This document shows, piece after piece, positions 7,642-17,195 of a DNA stretch of 64,000 nucleotides. The stretch lies in NCBI GenBank assembly GCA_040218795.1, contig JAVJQT010000005.1, positions 1 through 64,000 of the forward strand. The letters run 5' to 3'. The DNA comes from CCMP332 sp040218795 (GTDB taxonomy: Bacteria > Bacteroidota > Bacteroidia > Cytophagales > CCMP332). The notes beneath the pieces are model-generated. The model saw only the letters and a list, made by a program, of their open reading frames with translations, made no database searches and had not been told where the DNA came from. A program made the translations under genes and the position numbers. Numbering within the stretch: the first letter of the stretch is position 1; each line of letters begins with the position of its first letter.

Positions 7642-9332
7642 TTACTAAGGTTAAGTGTAAAATAAAAAGTGCTGCCTTTGCCTTCTTCGGACTCCGCCCA
7701 GATTTTGCCATAATGAAGTTCAACTATTTTTTTACAGTTTGCAAGGCCAATACCTGTACCCGAATATTTGGAATTGGAATGCAGGCGTTTAAAAATGACA
7801 AAGATTTTTTCAACATGGCTTTTTGGAAATCCTATTCCATTGTCCTTTACGGAAAATTGCCATGCATTATTTTCATTTCGTTTTGATGATATTTCCACTA
7901 TTGGATTATTGCCATTGGATTGAAATTTTATTCCATTCGATATTAAATTCTGAAACAACTGATGTAAGGCATCTGGATATCCCCATACCGTCGGCAACTC
8001 ATTGTTAATTTTTATCTGAACATTCTTATCCTTGATTTTATTTCTCAGATCCTGGCTGACATCCTTTAAAACTTCATTGCAATTAACTTCTTCGGGTTTT
8101 TCCATTTGACCGATTTGACTGTATTGCAATAGGTTTTTAATTAAAGAGGCCATGCGTTTTGAAGCCATCACGATATGGTCCAGATATAATTTCCCTTCAT
8201 CATTAAACTTATCCCTGTACTCCTGATCTATTATTGTGACAAGTCCCTGTAATGAATGAAGCGGTTCCTGTAAATCGTGAGACGCTACATAGGCATATTG
8301 TTCGAGATCGCGGTTTTTGTTTTCCAACTCTTTCACATATTTCTGTAGTGCTTTTCTATTATCTGTTAAAAAAATATAGACTACTCTCACAAGTAATAAT
8401 GTAAATACAATACCTGCAATGAGAACAAATATTGGCGTAAGTATGGTGGATCCCATTTGTCCATTGTAGTGCAGACCCAATTCCCAGGTTTGATCCGCCA
8501 TTTCCAATTCAATATTTTTATGAATCGAGGCGTTTTCTTTCAAATGTTTGGGATCACCAAATAACAATTGATCATCATCACCTTTGCTTTTTATTTCCAA
8601 ACATAATTCTTTAGGCAGATCGATATTTTGAATGGCCACGGCTATCAGGCTGCGCATCAAATAAACACCTTCGACCAAGGCTATGGTCTTTTGGTTTTTT
8701 GGATCAATCACAGGCACAAAAACTAAAATCGCTTTGTGTGGTTCATTTTTTTGTATAATAGAAATTACACCAGAGGCGGCAGATTTGCCATTTTTCATTG
8801 CTCTGTTAATGGCATCCTGGCGAAATTCCAAAGAAATTCCCGGATCAAAGCCCAAAGCAGCTTCATTCCCCTCAAAGGGTTGAATATAAGCCACAGGGAA
8901 ATACTTTTCCCGGTCTTCCACTCTGACAATTTTATCATTTTCCCGGGTAAATATTTGAAAATCTTCAAATCCGGCGGCCTGCATAGCCAGTTCAAAAGAA
9001 TCTTTTTTATCAAATGGAATTACAGGAACCCATTCCAAGGCTTGTATGCTATTGATGTTTTGTGTGTAATAACTGCCGTAACGACTAAATTCACGATAGT
9101 CCATTTCTCCATCTGCCAGATAAAACTCCCGAATGGCATATAGGGCATTTAAATTTCGGTCTATCTCATTTTGAATACCATTGTATACATTATTGAAATA
9201 GCTCGACAGAATTTGATCGCGTTTTAATTCATTGGTAGAATTCAATGAAGAATAAAGATAAAAGGACAGAACAATTCCTGTTAAAAATATTAACACGCAT
9301 ATTGCTATAATTTTAGGCGTGGTATTTTTCAT
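7638..9332 (-). CDS. CHASE-domain sensor histidine kinase
   Basis: This is a membrane sensor of 564 residues. Transmembrane helix 1 is at about 8-28, a periplasmic CHASE domain at about 50-240 (ALEWVPVI, YIQPFEGNEAALGFD), transmembrane helix 2 at about 298-323, then a short coiled coil. HisKA follows with phospho-acceptor His352 (ASHDLQEPLHS), the N box QNLISN near 462, DNGIGF and GTGIGLANCKKIVELH. CHASE domains bind small extracellular ligands, which are not predictable here. It precedes a single-domain receiver and follows a DUF1456 gene by 25 bases. Confidence 0.93.
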   Translation of the reverse strand: MKNTTPKIIAICVLIFLTGIVLSFYLYSSLNSTNELKRDQILSSYFNNVYNGIQNEIDRNLNALYAIREFYLADGEMDYREFSRYGSYYTQNINSIQALEWVPVIPFDKKDSFELAMQAAGFEDFQIFTRENDKIVRVEDREKYFPVAYIQPFEGNEAALGFDPGISLEFRQDAINRAMKNGKSAASGVISIIQKNEPHKAILVFVPVIDPKNQKTIALVEGVYLMRSLIAVAIQNIDLPKELCLEIKSKGDDDQLLFGDPKHLKENASIHKNIELEMADQTWELGLHYNGQMGSTILTPIFVLIAGIVFTLLLVRVVYIFLTDNRKALQKYVKELENKNRDLEQYAYVASHDLQEPLHSLQGLVTIIDQEYRDKFNDEGKLYLDHIVMASKRMASLIKNLLQYSQIGQMEKPEEVNCNEVLKDVSQDLRNKIKDKNVQIKINNELPTVWGYPDALHQLFQNLISNGIKFQSNGNNPIVEISSKRNENNAWQFSVKDNGIGFPKSHVEKIFVIFKRLHSNSKYSGTGIGLANCKKIVELHYGKIWAESEEGKGSTFYFTLNLSK

Positions 9333-9357
9333 GCTTAATTACACCTCTTTAAAAGAA

Positions 9358-9636
9358 CTAAGAGATTTTTTTACCCTTAAAGGTGATATTTACTTTGTTT
9401 GATTTTTTATTCGGTCGTTCACCTCTTAAATGAATAATTAGTCCATCTAAAAATTTTCTAAGAATCTGATCTCCCGCCTCTACAAATTTTGGGTGCTTTT
9501 CATCTCTAAACATATCACCCAATGCTCCCTTAGTGATTTCAAAATCTACCAATTTGAGAATATCGATAATATGATCATCGCGTAATTTATGCGCAACCCT
9601 GAGCTTTTTTAATATGTCATTATTGGATAGCTTCAA
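9358..9636 (-). CDS. DUF1456 (YehS-like) single-repeat protein
   Basis: This 92-residue protein begins with KLSNNDILKKLRVAHKLRDD and contains FLDGLIIHLRGE, the hallmark of DUF1456. E. coli YehS (about 156 aa) carries two copies of this unit; only one is present here, followed by a short basic tail. Function is unknown. The start is TTG at 9636, which places the conserved NNDILKKLR at the usual distance. It is the first gene of the operon that continues into the kinase, receiver and VLRF1-like genes. Confidence 0.8.
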   Translation of the reverse strand: MKLSNNDILKKLRVAHKLRDDHIIDILKLVDFEITKGALGDMFRDEKHPKFVEAGDQILRKFLDGLIIHLRGERPNKKSNKVNITFKGKKIS

Positions 9637-9748
9637 ATATTTCCGAAAAATTGCAAATTAAAGGTATTTCCAGAGATTATGTTAATTTCCAGATAAGGCA
9701 TGTTATATATTTCTTATTGTAATTTTAAATCTTCAATAAATTTCAAAT

Positions 9749-11095
9749 ATGTATTTTAAGATTGTTCCATACCCCCTACTTATTTTAATCGTATTTCTAA
9801 GTGCTTGTAAAAATGGAAATGACAATGAGCAAAAATCAATTAGAAAAGCAACAATTGAAGATGTTGAAGCCGGCATACGCCGAAATATTGCAGAAAGAGT
9901 AAAAGAAAATGATGGTTTTTTTACTTATCAAAATGATTCGACCAGTCTTAAATTAAAGCTCGTTAGAGTTCATACAGAGTATCTTTCTGTCTTAGGCGAC
10001 AATGAATTCTTTGCCTGTGTTGATCTTGCCACGGTCGAAGGTGACGTGTACGACGTGGATTTTTTTCTAAAAGGCAATGCAGAAAATATGTTAATTACCA
10101 AAACAGATATTCATAAACTCAATGGAAAACCATTTTATACCTGGAAACAGGCTAAAGATAAAACATGGCATACAGTAGCAGTTAAGGATGCTTCGGGAGA
10201 CCTACTTGGTTTGATTGAGGGTGAGGATAATTTTACATTTAATTATACTGCATTTATACCTGAGTTAAATGATAGTGCCGAAATATGGATTCCCATCGCC
10301 GCTTCAGATAATTTTCAGAAAATAGACATCCTTTCAATAGACATCCCTGTTGAATATAAAATCGTTAGCGACGGTAAATACAATAACAAAATTCTCTATT
10401 CAAAATTAGGCTCCGAACAGAGTCTTCAACAAATTGATATAAAATATAAGGTTAAGAGAAAAGAAAAATCAGCCTATGCAGATCCGAGTATGGAATTGGA
10501 TTTTTTTCTTAGCTCATCTCCTCTTATGCCGGTAGGAGATCGCTTTAGTCTGATAGCTGAAGAGGCTATTGCAAAAAGCAAGGCAGATAATCCTTTAAGT
10601 AAGGCCAGAGCGCTATACGATTTTATTATTGATAATATGCGCTACGCTAAACAAGGTAAATACGGTACCGGCGATGCCAATTATGCTTGCGATTCCAAAT
10701 CTGGGAATTGTACAGAATTCCACTCTTTATTTATTTCATTGGCCCGTTCAGTTGGTATTCCTGCACGATTTGCAATTGGGGCAGCCATTCCTTCGGAAAG
10801 AAATGAAGGCGGCGTAAACGGTTATCATTGCTGGGCTGAATTTTACGCCGATGGCAAATGGTGGCCTGTAGATATTAGTGAGGCCAATAAATATTCTGCC
10901 CTTTCTACATATTATTTTGGACATCACCCTGCCAACAGGATAGAATTTAGTCGGGGACGCGATATTATGCCTGTTCCGGGTCCAAAAACCGGCGCAATAA
11001 GTTTCTTTGCCTATCCCGTATTAGAAGAAAATGAAAAGCGAATTCCGGTAAAAGTGAAATTCACTTTTCAAAGAGAGTCGTTTTCTGAAATTTAA
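9749..11095 (+). CDS. Transglutaminase-core lipoprotein
   Basis: This is an exported 448-residue protein whose lipoprotein signal ends at Cys20 (FLSAC). After a beta-rich N-terminal half comes a transglutaminase/protease-like core: GNCTEFHSLF with Cys321, GYHCWAEF with His360 and PVDISEA with Asp375, so the catalytic triad is complete. VGIPARFAIG is the usual helix-strand between Cys and His. Bacterial members are mostly thiol peptidases or of unknown activity rather than cross-linking enzymes. It ends convergently with the next gene, their stop codons overlapping by 4 bases. Confidence 0.88.
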   Translation: MYFKIVPYPLLILIVFLSACKNGNDNEQKSIRKATIEDVEAGIRRNIAERVKENDGFFTYQNDSTSLKLKLVRVHTEYLSVLGDNEFFACVDLATVEGDVYDVDFFLKGNAENMLITKTDIHKLNGKPFYTWKQAKDKTWHTVAVKDASGDLLGLIEGEDNFTFNYTAFIPELNDSAEIWIPIAASDNFQKIDILSIDIPVEYKIVSDGKYNNKILYSKLGSEQSLQQIDIKYKVKRKEKSAYADPSMELDFFLSSSPLMPVGDRFSLIAEEAIAKSKADNPLSKARALYDFIIDNMRYAKQGKYGTGDANYACDSKSGNCTEFHSLFISLARSVGIPARFAIGAAIPSERNEGGVNGYHCWAEFYADGKWWPVDISEANKYSALSTYYFGHHPANRIEFSRGRDIMPVPGPKTGAISFFAYPVLEENEKRIPVKVKFTFQRESFSEI

Positions 11096-11391
11096 TCACC
11101 ACTTGGGTGCTCCCCGGCTGGATGTTCATCTTTCTTTGCTGTGCTGTCTGAATCAGCTTCTTCAGAATCACCACTTGGATGCTCTCCACCCTCAGGATGT
11201 TCATGTCCATCACCGTGATCATGGCCTTCATGGTCGGCATGCTCTTCCATTTCTGCTTCCATGCTTTCTTCAGTGCTCTCTCCCTCCGATTGCTCAGTAG
11301 GTGAGCAGGCACTTAATGAAAATGCAAGAAAGACTGAAAATGCCAATGCTGAAATACTGATTGCCTTTATTTGATTGATAATTGTTTTCAT
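11092..11391 (-). CDS. His/Asp/Glu-rich lipoprotein, probable metal binder
   Basis: This is a 99-residue exported protein. Its signal ends in a lipobox at about residue 29 (SLSACSPTEQ). The mature part is low complexity: acidic residues with HADHEGHDHGDGHEHPEGG and a repeated EHPSGD/EHPAGEHPSGD tail. Such segments bind Zn, Cu or Ni by composition. Near-identical DNA copies (tcaccacttggRtgctc) at about 11096 and 11168 show the tail grew by internal duplication. It is monocistronic and convergent with the transglutaminase gene. The nickel-enzyme genes are 15 kb and more away, so a link to them would be speculation. Confidence 0.75.
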   Translation of the reverse strand: MKTIINQIKAISISALAFSVFLAFSLSACSPTEQSEGESTEESMEAEMEEHADHEGHDHGDGHEHPEGGEHPSGDSEEADSDSTAKKDEHPAGEHPSGD

Positions 11392-11497
11392 GGTTGAAAA
11401 ATATTCTGTTAAAATAAATCTAAGCTAATCTCTGTGATAATCTCATTAATTAAAAGTAAAATCCATTTTTTAATTGTAGCTAAAAACAGCTTAGTAA

Positions 11498-12232
11498 TTA
11501 AACTCTGTATCTTTCAACAAATCTACGCAATATTAAATGCGCCTCTTCAGTAATTATGTTTTTGGTCTTATTAATTAATTTTTTTGCATCCTCAGGATCA
11601 AAATAACCATGATTTTTATAGTAATTAATCCGTTTGGCTATGCCTTCGGCATCGAGTTCACAGTGAAATTGAATCGCATAAATATTCTTCTTAAAACGAA
11701 TCATTTGAATCGGGCATTCATCTGATCCGGCCAATAAAACGCCTCCTTTGGGCAAATCCTGGCAAGCTTCCTTATGGCCGCAAAATGCCTTAAAAGTATT
11801 TGGAAAGTCTTCAAATAGTTTATCCGAATAACTGGCATCATTTAACTTAATTTGTGTAAAGCCCACTTCTTCAAAAAACCTGGTCTTAGAGATTTCAGCA
11901 CCTGCAAACGCGGCTATTGATCCGAATCCATAACAGGAACCAAAAAAGGGAATATCTTTCTCAAAAATCCTTGGGTATAAGGAATTTAATTCTTTCTCGT
12001 AACGTCTTTGTGCATGAGACTTGATTGTTTCCTCATCGCTTACATTGGCAGGGCCGCCACCTACTATTATTGCAGAAAAATCCTCGGGATTGAGTTGAGA
12101 AAAACTTTGTTTTTCCATCCTGATTCTTACTACATCAGTCTCATCAAGTTGGCCGTATTTTAGAAAATCAGCATATTCATTATTTGCAGGGCCATCCTGT
12201 TCGCGAATTTGTAATAATAGAAAAGGCTTCAT
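11498..12232 (-). CDS. Class I glutamine amidotransferase-like protein (GuaA-N type)
   Basis: The 244-residue protein is a stand-alone amidotransferase fold. FFGSCYGFG holds the nucleophile Cys100, and QFHCELD holds His190 and Glu192, so the triad is complete. CGHKEA and the loop around IVGGGPANVS match GMP-synthase-like glutamine amidotransferases that lack a synthase partner. The ammonia acceptor is unknown, and some homologues act as gamma-glutamyl peptidases. It is upstream of the EF-G paralog gene on the same strand, 89 bases away. Confidence 0.85.
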   Translation of the reverse strand: MKPFLLLQIREQDGPANNEYADFLKYGQLDETDVVRIRMEKQSFSQLNPEDFSAIIVGGGPANVSDEETIKSHAQRRYEKELNSLYPRIFEKDIPFFGSCYGFGSIAAFAGAEISKTRFFEEVGFTQIKLNDASYSDKLFEDFPNTFKAFCGHKEACQDLPKGGVLLAGSDECPIQMIRFKKNIYAIQFHCELDAEGIAKRINYYKNHGYFDPEDAKKLINKTKNIITEEAHLILRRFVERYRV

Positions 12233-12321
12233 GACTCAAACAAAAACAATTTCAGATAAATATTTGCTTGAAACGGCAAAATCCAAATCATTTAATAAGC
12301 TTTAGGATTTAAATTACCTTT

Positions 12322-14445
12322 TCAATTCTCCATATCGCTGTATTCCTTAATTAATTGGGCCTGCAGCTGTGGTGGAACAGGCGCATATTCGGCGAATTTT
12401 TTTGTAAAACTTGCCCGGCCTTGTGTTAATGATCTCAGTGAAGTTGTATAACGATCGAGTTCAGCCAAAGGCGTCTTAGCTTTTATCAATTGATAAGCGC
12501 CCTGCGATTCAATACTGGTTATGGTGGATCTTCGCGATTGAAGATCGGTCATTACCTCACCCAGAAGTTCTTCAGGAACAAGAATATCCAATTGATCGAT
12601 TGGTTCCAATATTTTCGGATCGGCCTGAATAAATGCCTGACTAAATGCTTTTCTTCCAGCAATTTTAAATGCCATATCATTTGAATCTACTGCGTGCATT
12701 TTGCCATCGTATACTATTACCCGAACATCTCTTACATAAGAACCAGTTAAAGGACCTTCTTCCATTTTTTCCATGATTCCCTTCATAATTGAAGGCAGAA
12801 ATCGCGCATCAATAACACCACCGACTATGCAATTGTAAAATACCAGTTTGCCTCCCCATGGAAGATCTACTTCTTCCTTACCGCGAATATTTACACCCTC
12901 AGGTTCGGGCATTCCTTCATAATAAGGTTCTACTTTCATATAAACCTCTCCAAATTGCCCGGCGCCACCGGATTGTTTTTTATGACGGTAAGAGGTATCG
13001 ACCAATTGTTGTATGGTTTCTCTATAGGGAATTTTTGGTTTCACAAAATCCACATCCAAATGATAGATGTTTTCAATTATCCACTTCACCGTTGCTAAAT
13101 GTAATTCACCCTGGATTGAAAGTATCAGCTGTTTCAATTCCGGATCAAATTTGTAAAGCACTGTTGGGTCTTCCTGATTAATTTTATGAAGGACCTCACC
13201 TATTTTTTCATCATCAGAATTATTGTTAGCTACTATGGCCATTTGCATATTGGCCTCCGGAAATACTATAGGTTCAACTGCAGAATTGAAGGATGCTGTG
13301 CGCAGCGTGTGATTAGTCTCAGTGGATTTCAGTTTGAGAACAGCACCAAGATCTCCAACCACCAATTTATTAATGGGTTTTCTTTCATGACCGTCTACAA
13401 TAAATAACTGATTGATTCTCTCAGTCTCTCCTGTCTGATGATTTACCAATTCATCGCCTATTTTTATTTCTCCGGAGATGACCTTGAAAAAAGACATTTT
13501 ACCCAAATTGGGCTCAATGGCTGTTTTATATATAAATAATACGGGAGGGCCATCCAATTTATGTTCCAATTCTTCACCGCTAATTAGTTTTTCCGCCTGC
13601 AGATCGACAGATGAAGGCGCCACATTATCGATAAAGCCCATCATGCGTCCACTGCCCATGTCCATTTTTGCAGAAAGACAAAAAACCGGAAATACTTCAT
13701 GATTACGCATTCCAGTTCTCAATCCCTGCCGCATTTCATCTTCATTTAGAGTGCCCTTTTCAAAATACAATTCCATAAGCCCTTCGTCGTTTTCAGCTGC
13801 TTTTTCAACTAATTCATTGTGAAGTCTATCGGCTTTTTCTTTTTCGCTTTCAGGAATCGCTAGTTTTTCGGGTTTACCCCCATTTGGACCGAACTTGTAA
13901 TATTTCATTTTAAGTAAATCAATAATGCCATTGAATCCTTCGCCCTCGTTAAGCGGATATTGCATTAAGGTTACTGAAGCGCCGAATTGCTTTTTTAGAG
14001 ATTCCACTGAGGCTTCAAAATTAGATTTTGGATGATCCAATTGATTTAAGGCAAATAAAGTTGGTTTTTTAAACTGATCTACATAATTCCAGGTAAGTTC
14101 CGTGCCAATTTCTAAACCGTGTTGCGCATTAATAACAAATGCACAGGTATCGGCAACACGAACCGAAGAAACCATTTCACCTGCAAAGTCATCCAGCCCG
14201 GGGGTATCAATAATGTTGATCTTATAATTGCGCCATTCAGTATGTACCAGGGTTGCATAAACAGAACTTTCGCGTGCGTGTTCAATTTCGTGAAAATCGG
14301 AAACCGTATTTTTATCTTCAATTGTGCCGCGACGATTAATCAAGCCGGCTTCAAATAGCATTGTTTCTGTTAGTGTTGTTTTGCCCGATTTTGGACTGCC
14401 CAGCAAAACAATATTTTTTATGTGTTTTTCATCAAAGACTTTCAT
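12322..14445 (-). CDS. EF-G paralog with degenerate GTPase motifs (EF-G2-like)
   Basis: This 707-residue ribosomal translocase paralog has all EF-G domains (G, II, III, IV, V), ending KEYSDMEN. The P-loop GSPKSGKTT at 16-24 is intact. Switch I reads DFHEIEHARESSV in place of the canonical E-R-G-I-T-I. Switch II reads DTPGLDDF, with Leu84 where EF-G has the catalytic His (DTPGHVDF). The guanine motif is NQLD (134-137) instead of NKxD. Bacteroides EF-G2 is reported to support translocation without GTP hydrolysis and to matter in starvation; this protein may behave similarly. The housekeeping fusA is not in the window. It is an independent unit. Confidence 0.9.
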   Translation of the reverse strand: MKVFDEKHIKNIVLLGSPKSGKTTLTETMLFEAGLINRRGTIEDKNTVSDFHEIEHARESSVYATLVHTEWRNYKINIIDTPGLDDFAGEMVSSVRVADTCAFVINAQHGLEIGTELTWNYVDQFKKPTLFALNQLDHPKSNFEASVESLKKQFGASVTLMQYPLNEGEGFNGIIDLLKMKYYKFGPNGGKPEKLAIPESEKEKADRLHNELVEKAAENDEGLMELYFEKGTLNEDEMRQGLRTGMRNHEVFPVFCLSAKMDMGSGRMMGFIDNVAPSSVDLQAEKLISGEELEHKLDGPPVLFIYKTAIEPNLGKMSFFKVISGEIKIGDELVNHQTGETERINQLFIVDGHERKPINKLVVGDLGAVLKLKSTETNHTLRTASFNSAVEPIVFPEANMQMAIVANNNSDDEKIGEVLHKINQEDPTVLYKFDPELKQLILSIQGELHLATVKWIIENIYHLDVDFVKPKIPYRETIQQLVDTSYRHKKQSGGAGQFGEVYMKVEPYYEGMPEPEGVNIRGKEEVDLPWGGKLVFYNCIVGGVIDARFLPSIMKGIMEKMEEGPLTGSYVRDVRVIVYDGKMHAVDSNDMAFKIAGRKAFSQAFIQADPKILEPIDQLDILVPEELLGEVMTDLQSRRSTITSIESQGAYQLIKAKTPLAELDRYTTSLRSLTQGRASFTKKFAEYAPVPPQLQAQLIKEYSDMEN

Positions 14446-14749
14446 AGAAAAAGGGAATAAAGTAATACATCAGAAATATGATATCTCATATGCCGTAAAA
14501 ATAGATAGTCTATAAAAGTAAAAAACTGTTGTGAATCAGTTAAATAATTGAGGAAAAATTGCTAATAATCTATAAATCAATGCCCCGATAAAATTTCATT
14601 CTGGTCTTTAAAAATTGATTAATTAGAATAACATTATTGTTATAATAATTTGGGCTTTTTATCTGATAATCAGTTATATAAAGAAACTGCTATTGATTGC
14701 AAAAGATGGACAAGATTGTCCTTCTAATTTATAAAATGAATTTACGATG
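14446..14749. other. AT-rich intergenic region, no gene seen
   Basis: This 304-base gap holds no credible reading frame. Its only clear structure is the hairpin at 14708-14721, listed separately. Confidence 0.5.
14708..14721 (-). terminator. Weak hairpin after 14750-14998 gene
   Basis: An inverted repeat ggacaa/ttgtcc lies about 30 bases past the stop codon of the small minus-strand gene and is followed on that strand by the short T-rich atctttt. It has 5-6 bp and a tiny loop, so it is a possible but weak terminator. Confidence 0.3.
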
Positions 14750-14998
14750 TTAAGAAATTCTGGCAATTTTAACGATCTCAGAAATTTCGATTCTAAATGC
14801 ACCCCAGCGTTTTCCCTGAACTGTAATAGCGGGTGGCAATTCAGGAACTTCCAGCGTGCGTTGTACACTTTTTTCAAAACCAGAGGTCTCATGGCTTGCC
14901 AAAGTCACTTCTACAATATCTCCATTTGTTTTTATAATCTCTAGTTTAGATCCTATTGGGAAATCTTTGATTATATCTTTTGTTTCTTGTTCAGTCAT
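14750..14998 (-). CDS. Small conserved-looking hypothetical protein (82 aa)
   Basis: After a short helix (MTEQETKDIIKDF) the protein is mostly beta: IGSKLEIIKTNGDIVEVTLASHE, then VPELPPAITVQGKRWG and FRIEISEIVKIARI. The alternating strands and glycine turns suggest a small SH3/Sm-like barrel, but I cannot name a family. The start is ATG. It stands just past the end of the Kor operon in the same direction, yet 58 bases separate its start from the stop of the ferredoxin-domain gene, so it could be the last gene of that operon. Confidence 0.6.
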   Translation of the reverse strand: MTEQETKDIIKDFPIGSKLEIIKTNGDIVEVTLASHETSGFEKSVQRTLEVPELPPAITVQGKRWGAFRIEISEIVKIARIS

Positions 14999-15055
14999 AA
15001 TAATTCAATATAAATTATAACACCAAAAAGAAGATATTGTTAAGAAAAACCATTT

Positions 15056-17194
15056 TCAATTAAATTTTTCAGCCCTTTTAATAAGTTTTTCAAGGTTTGC
15101 TTCTTTGGGATTTAAGGGCGCACCCGGATGAATACAGGCTGCAGGACATTTTTCTGCTGCCTTAACCAATTGTTCGAAAGTCCCTTTGGCCGGATCTTTT
15201 AATACAGCTTGTTTATCGTCATTATATTCAAAAAGATTTGGATATTGATCTGTGCATTCATTACAGGAAGTGCAATCTTCAGTATCTAAACTTGCCTTAA
15301 TTTCACCTTCTTTATTTGATTCCACTTTACTTACAATCTCTACTGAATCTGTCTCTTTGTCTTGATGAGATGGTGGCTCAGGTTCAGTTTGAAGAAGGCT
15401 ATTTATTATGTCCTCTTCGCCCAAAAGTCCTAGAATCATTTTATTAGCAGCAATTTGAACCGATTTTGCTTCTATTTTCTTAATTTTTTCACGGAATTCA
15501 GATTGAGTAAAAATTAATTGTTCTGGAATACCATTATTCTCTTCGATCTCTGAGTTATGCCGGCTCGACTTTTGAAATGAGGCAAATTGTTGTAAAAAAT
15601 TCCAAAAATCCAGACGTTCCTGACAGGAAACCACCCATAAGTTGGGAACAATTGCTTTTCTTAATTGACCTTTTTCATCAAGCAACCAAATAAAGGGAAC
15701 TTTGCCATAAATATCAGATTCTTCTAATTCCAGATAATCATTTAAAGGACAAAGGTTTTCAAATTCATATTCCAGGGGAATTAGCATTAATTCACTGCGC
15801 TTACTTTTGAACAGTGCTTTATAATCAGCATAAGTCAAATTGAATTCCAAGACTTGTTTATCCTGATTATCTTTATCTACTTCTAAGATGTATAGTGGCC
15901 AATTTTGATTTTCCTGAATATTTGAACTCAAATCCATTTTTTCATAAGGACTTTCCCTGGAAGCATCAAATATTAATTTTGGGAAATAACGACCTAAAGA
16001 GGCTGATTTTAATAATTTCTCTGCATCAAGATTGTCTTCTGTTTCTGAATTTAATAACAACTGCGCGATACATGGGTATGGATTGCCAAACAAAGTTTCA
16101 AATCCTTTTAATAAATACATGGGATCTTCAATTGTGCTCTGGAATGCTGTAACATTCCGATGCGATATTGCTAAAGCTGAAAGTTCCTGGCGATATTGAT
16201 GGGCAGCGTCTTCCCAGGATTTTTCTTTGACAATTTGTGAAATCAAATCATTGCGAAGAACAATGAATTTAAAGGGAGCATTTAATTGCAACAATTTTAG
16301 CATTGAGTTCATATGAACCTCAAGCTCATTATAACTTACAATTATAATTATAGGCTGAATTAGTAGTTCTTCCTCTTTTTTAAATCTGTGACGTGTAAAA
16401 TGCGTAAAATAATCATCGTGCAATTCATTTTGGTATAGGCTATCAGCTTCGAGTTGGGCAATTCTGTTGGCTTTTACAAGCATTTCAAAATCTTTGATTT
16501 CCTTATTAAAATAGTTTATCGCCAAATCGAATGGGTCTTTTTTATCTGACTTAATTAATTCGCTTTTATTCAATATTTTACTAATCTGGAACTGCTTGTC
16601 AATTTTTTCATTAAGAATTATAGTACCCAGATGATTCTTAAATTTGTCAATCCCTGATTTTAGTATTTCTAATGTAGTTTTTAATCGTTTTGATCTTTCA
16701 TCACCAATATTGCTCCCCTTTCCGGATTTTCTTGAAACAATTTTTGCCATCTTGTCGAAGGCCATTAAATCATTTGCAAATCCATAGGTCTTTTCCATTT
16801 CATCTACCTTGAATTCAGGATCTATTTTTAGAATTTTTTCAAGTGCTGTTAAAATCTGAAATATTTCTTCTCTGAATAGTTCTCTTCTTTTTTTTAGATT
16901 TTTATTCAATACATGCTCGAGTATTTTTACAAATGCTTTATTATCGAAATCAATCTGCTGATTTGACCCAGATTCGGGGTTAAATGGATATCCTGATTTC
17001 TCATTGTTCAAAATGACTTGAAAAAGAGATTTACAATGTTGATTATTTTGCTCATCAGGCTTTTCTCCAGTTCTGTAAAAGTGCTTTGCCTTGTTCCAGA
17101 AGATCGTCCTTTCCTCGCTTTGTTCTACTGAACCTTGCTCAAGAGTTAATTTAATGTCTGTTTTTATAGGGTTTTTTTCTTCCATTTCAAGCAT
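15056..17194 (-). CDS. Kor-operon protein of unknown fold with C-terminal ferredoxin-like motif
   Basis: This large soluble protein (about 712 aa) is the third gene of the 2-oxoacid:ferredoxin oxidoreductase operon. About 600 residues match no family I can name: a helical, Lys/Glu-rich N-terminal half, then an alpha/beta part with PFIWLLDEKGQLRKAIVP and CQERLDFWNFLQQFASF. The C-terminus carries CTSCNEC (Cys 641, 644, 647) and KCPAACIHP (Cys 683, 687), enough ligands for one [4Fe-4S] cluster of ferredoxin type. It is likely the electron-transfer partner of KorAB. ATG at 17194 follows the korB stop by one base; a TTG at 17206 would overlap korB by 11 bases. Confidence 0.8.
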   Translation of the reverse strand: MLEMEEKNPIKTDIKLTLEQGSVEQSEERTIFWNKAKHFYRTGEKPDEQNNQHCKSLFQVILNNEKSGYPFNPESGSNQQIDFDNKAFVKILEHVLNKNLKKRRELFREEIFQILTALEKILKIDPEFKVDEMEKTYGFANDLMAFDKMAKIVSRKSGKGSNIGDERSKRLKTTLEILKSGIDKFKNHLGTIILNEKIDKQFQISKILNKSELIKSDKKDPFDLAINYFNKEIKDFEMLVKANRIAQLEADSLYQNELHDDYFTHFTRHRFKKEEELLIQPIIIIVSYNELEVHMNSMLKLLQLNAPFKFIVLRNDLISQIVKEKSWEDAAHQYRQELSALAISHRNVTAFQSTIEDPMYLLKGFETLFGNPYPCIAQLLLNSETEDNLDAEKLLKSASLGRYFPKLIFDASRESPYEKMDLSSNIQENQNWPLYILEVDKDNQDKQVLEFNLTYADYKALFKSKRSELMLIPLEYEFENLCPLNDYLELEESDIYGKVPFIWLLDEKGQLRKAIVPNLWVVSCQERLDFWNFLQQFASFQKSSRHNSEIEENNGIPEQLIFTQSEFREKIKKIEAKSVQIAANKMILGLLGEEDIINSLLQTEPEPPSHQDKETDSVEIVSKVESNKEGEIKASLDTEDCTSCNECTDQYPNLFEYNDDKQAVLKDPAKGTFEQLVKAAEKCPAACIHPGAPLNPKEANLEKLIKRAEKFN

Positions 17195-17195
17195 T

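Noticed and set aside
8736..9143. Plus-strand frame of 135 codons opposite the histidine kinase
   Set aside because: Antisense to the CHASE domain of a well-supported kinase; no promoter or conserved motif.
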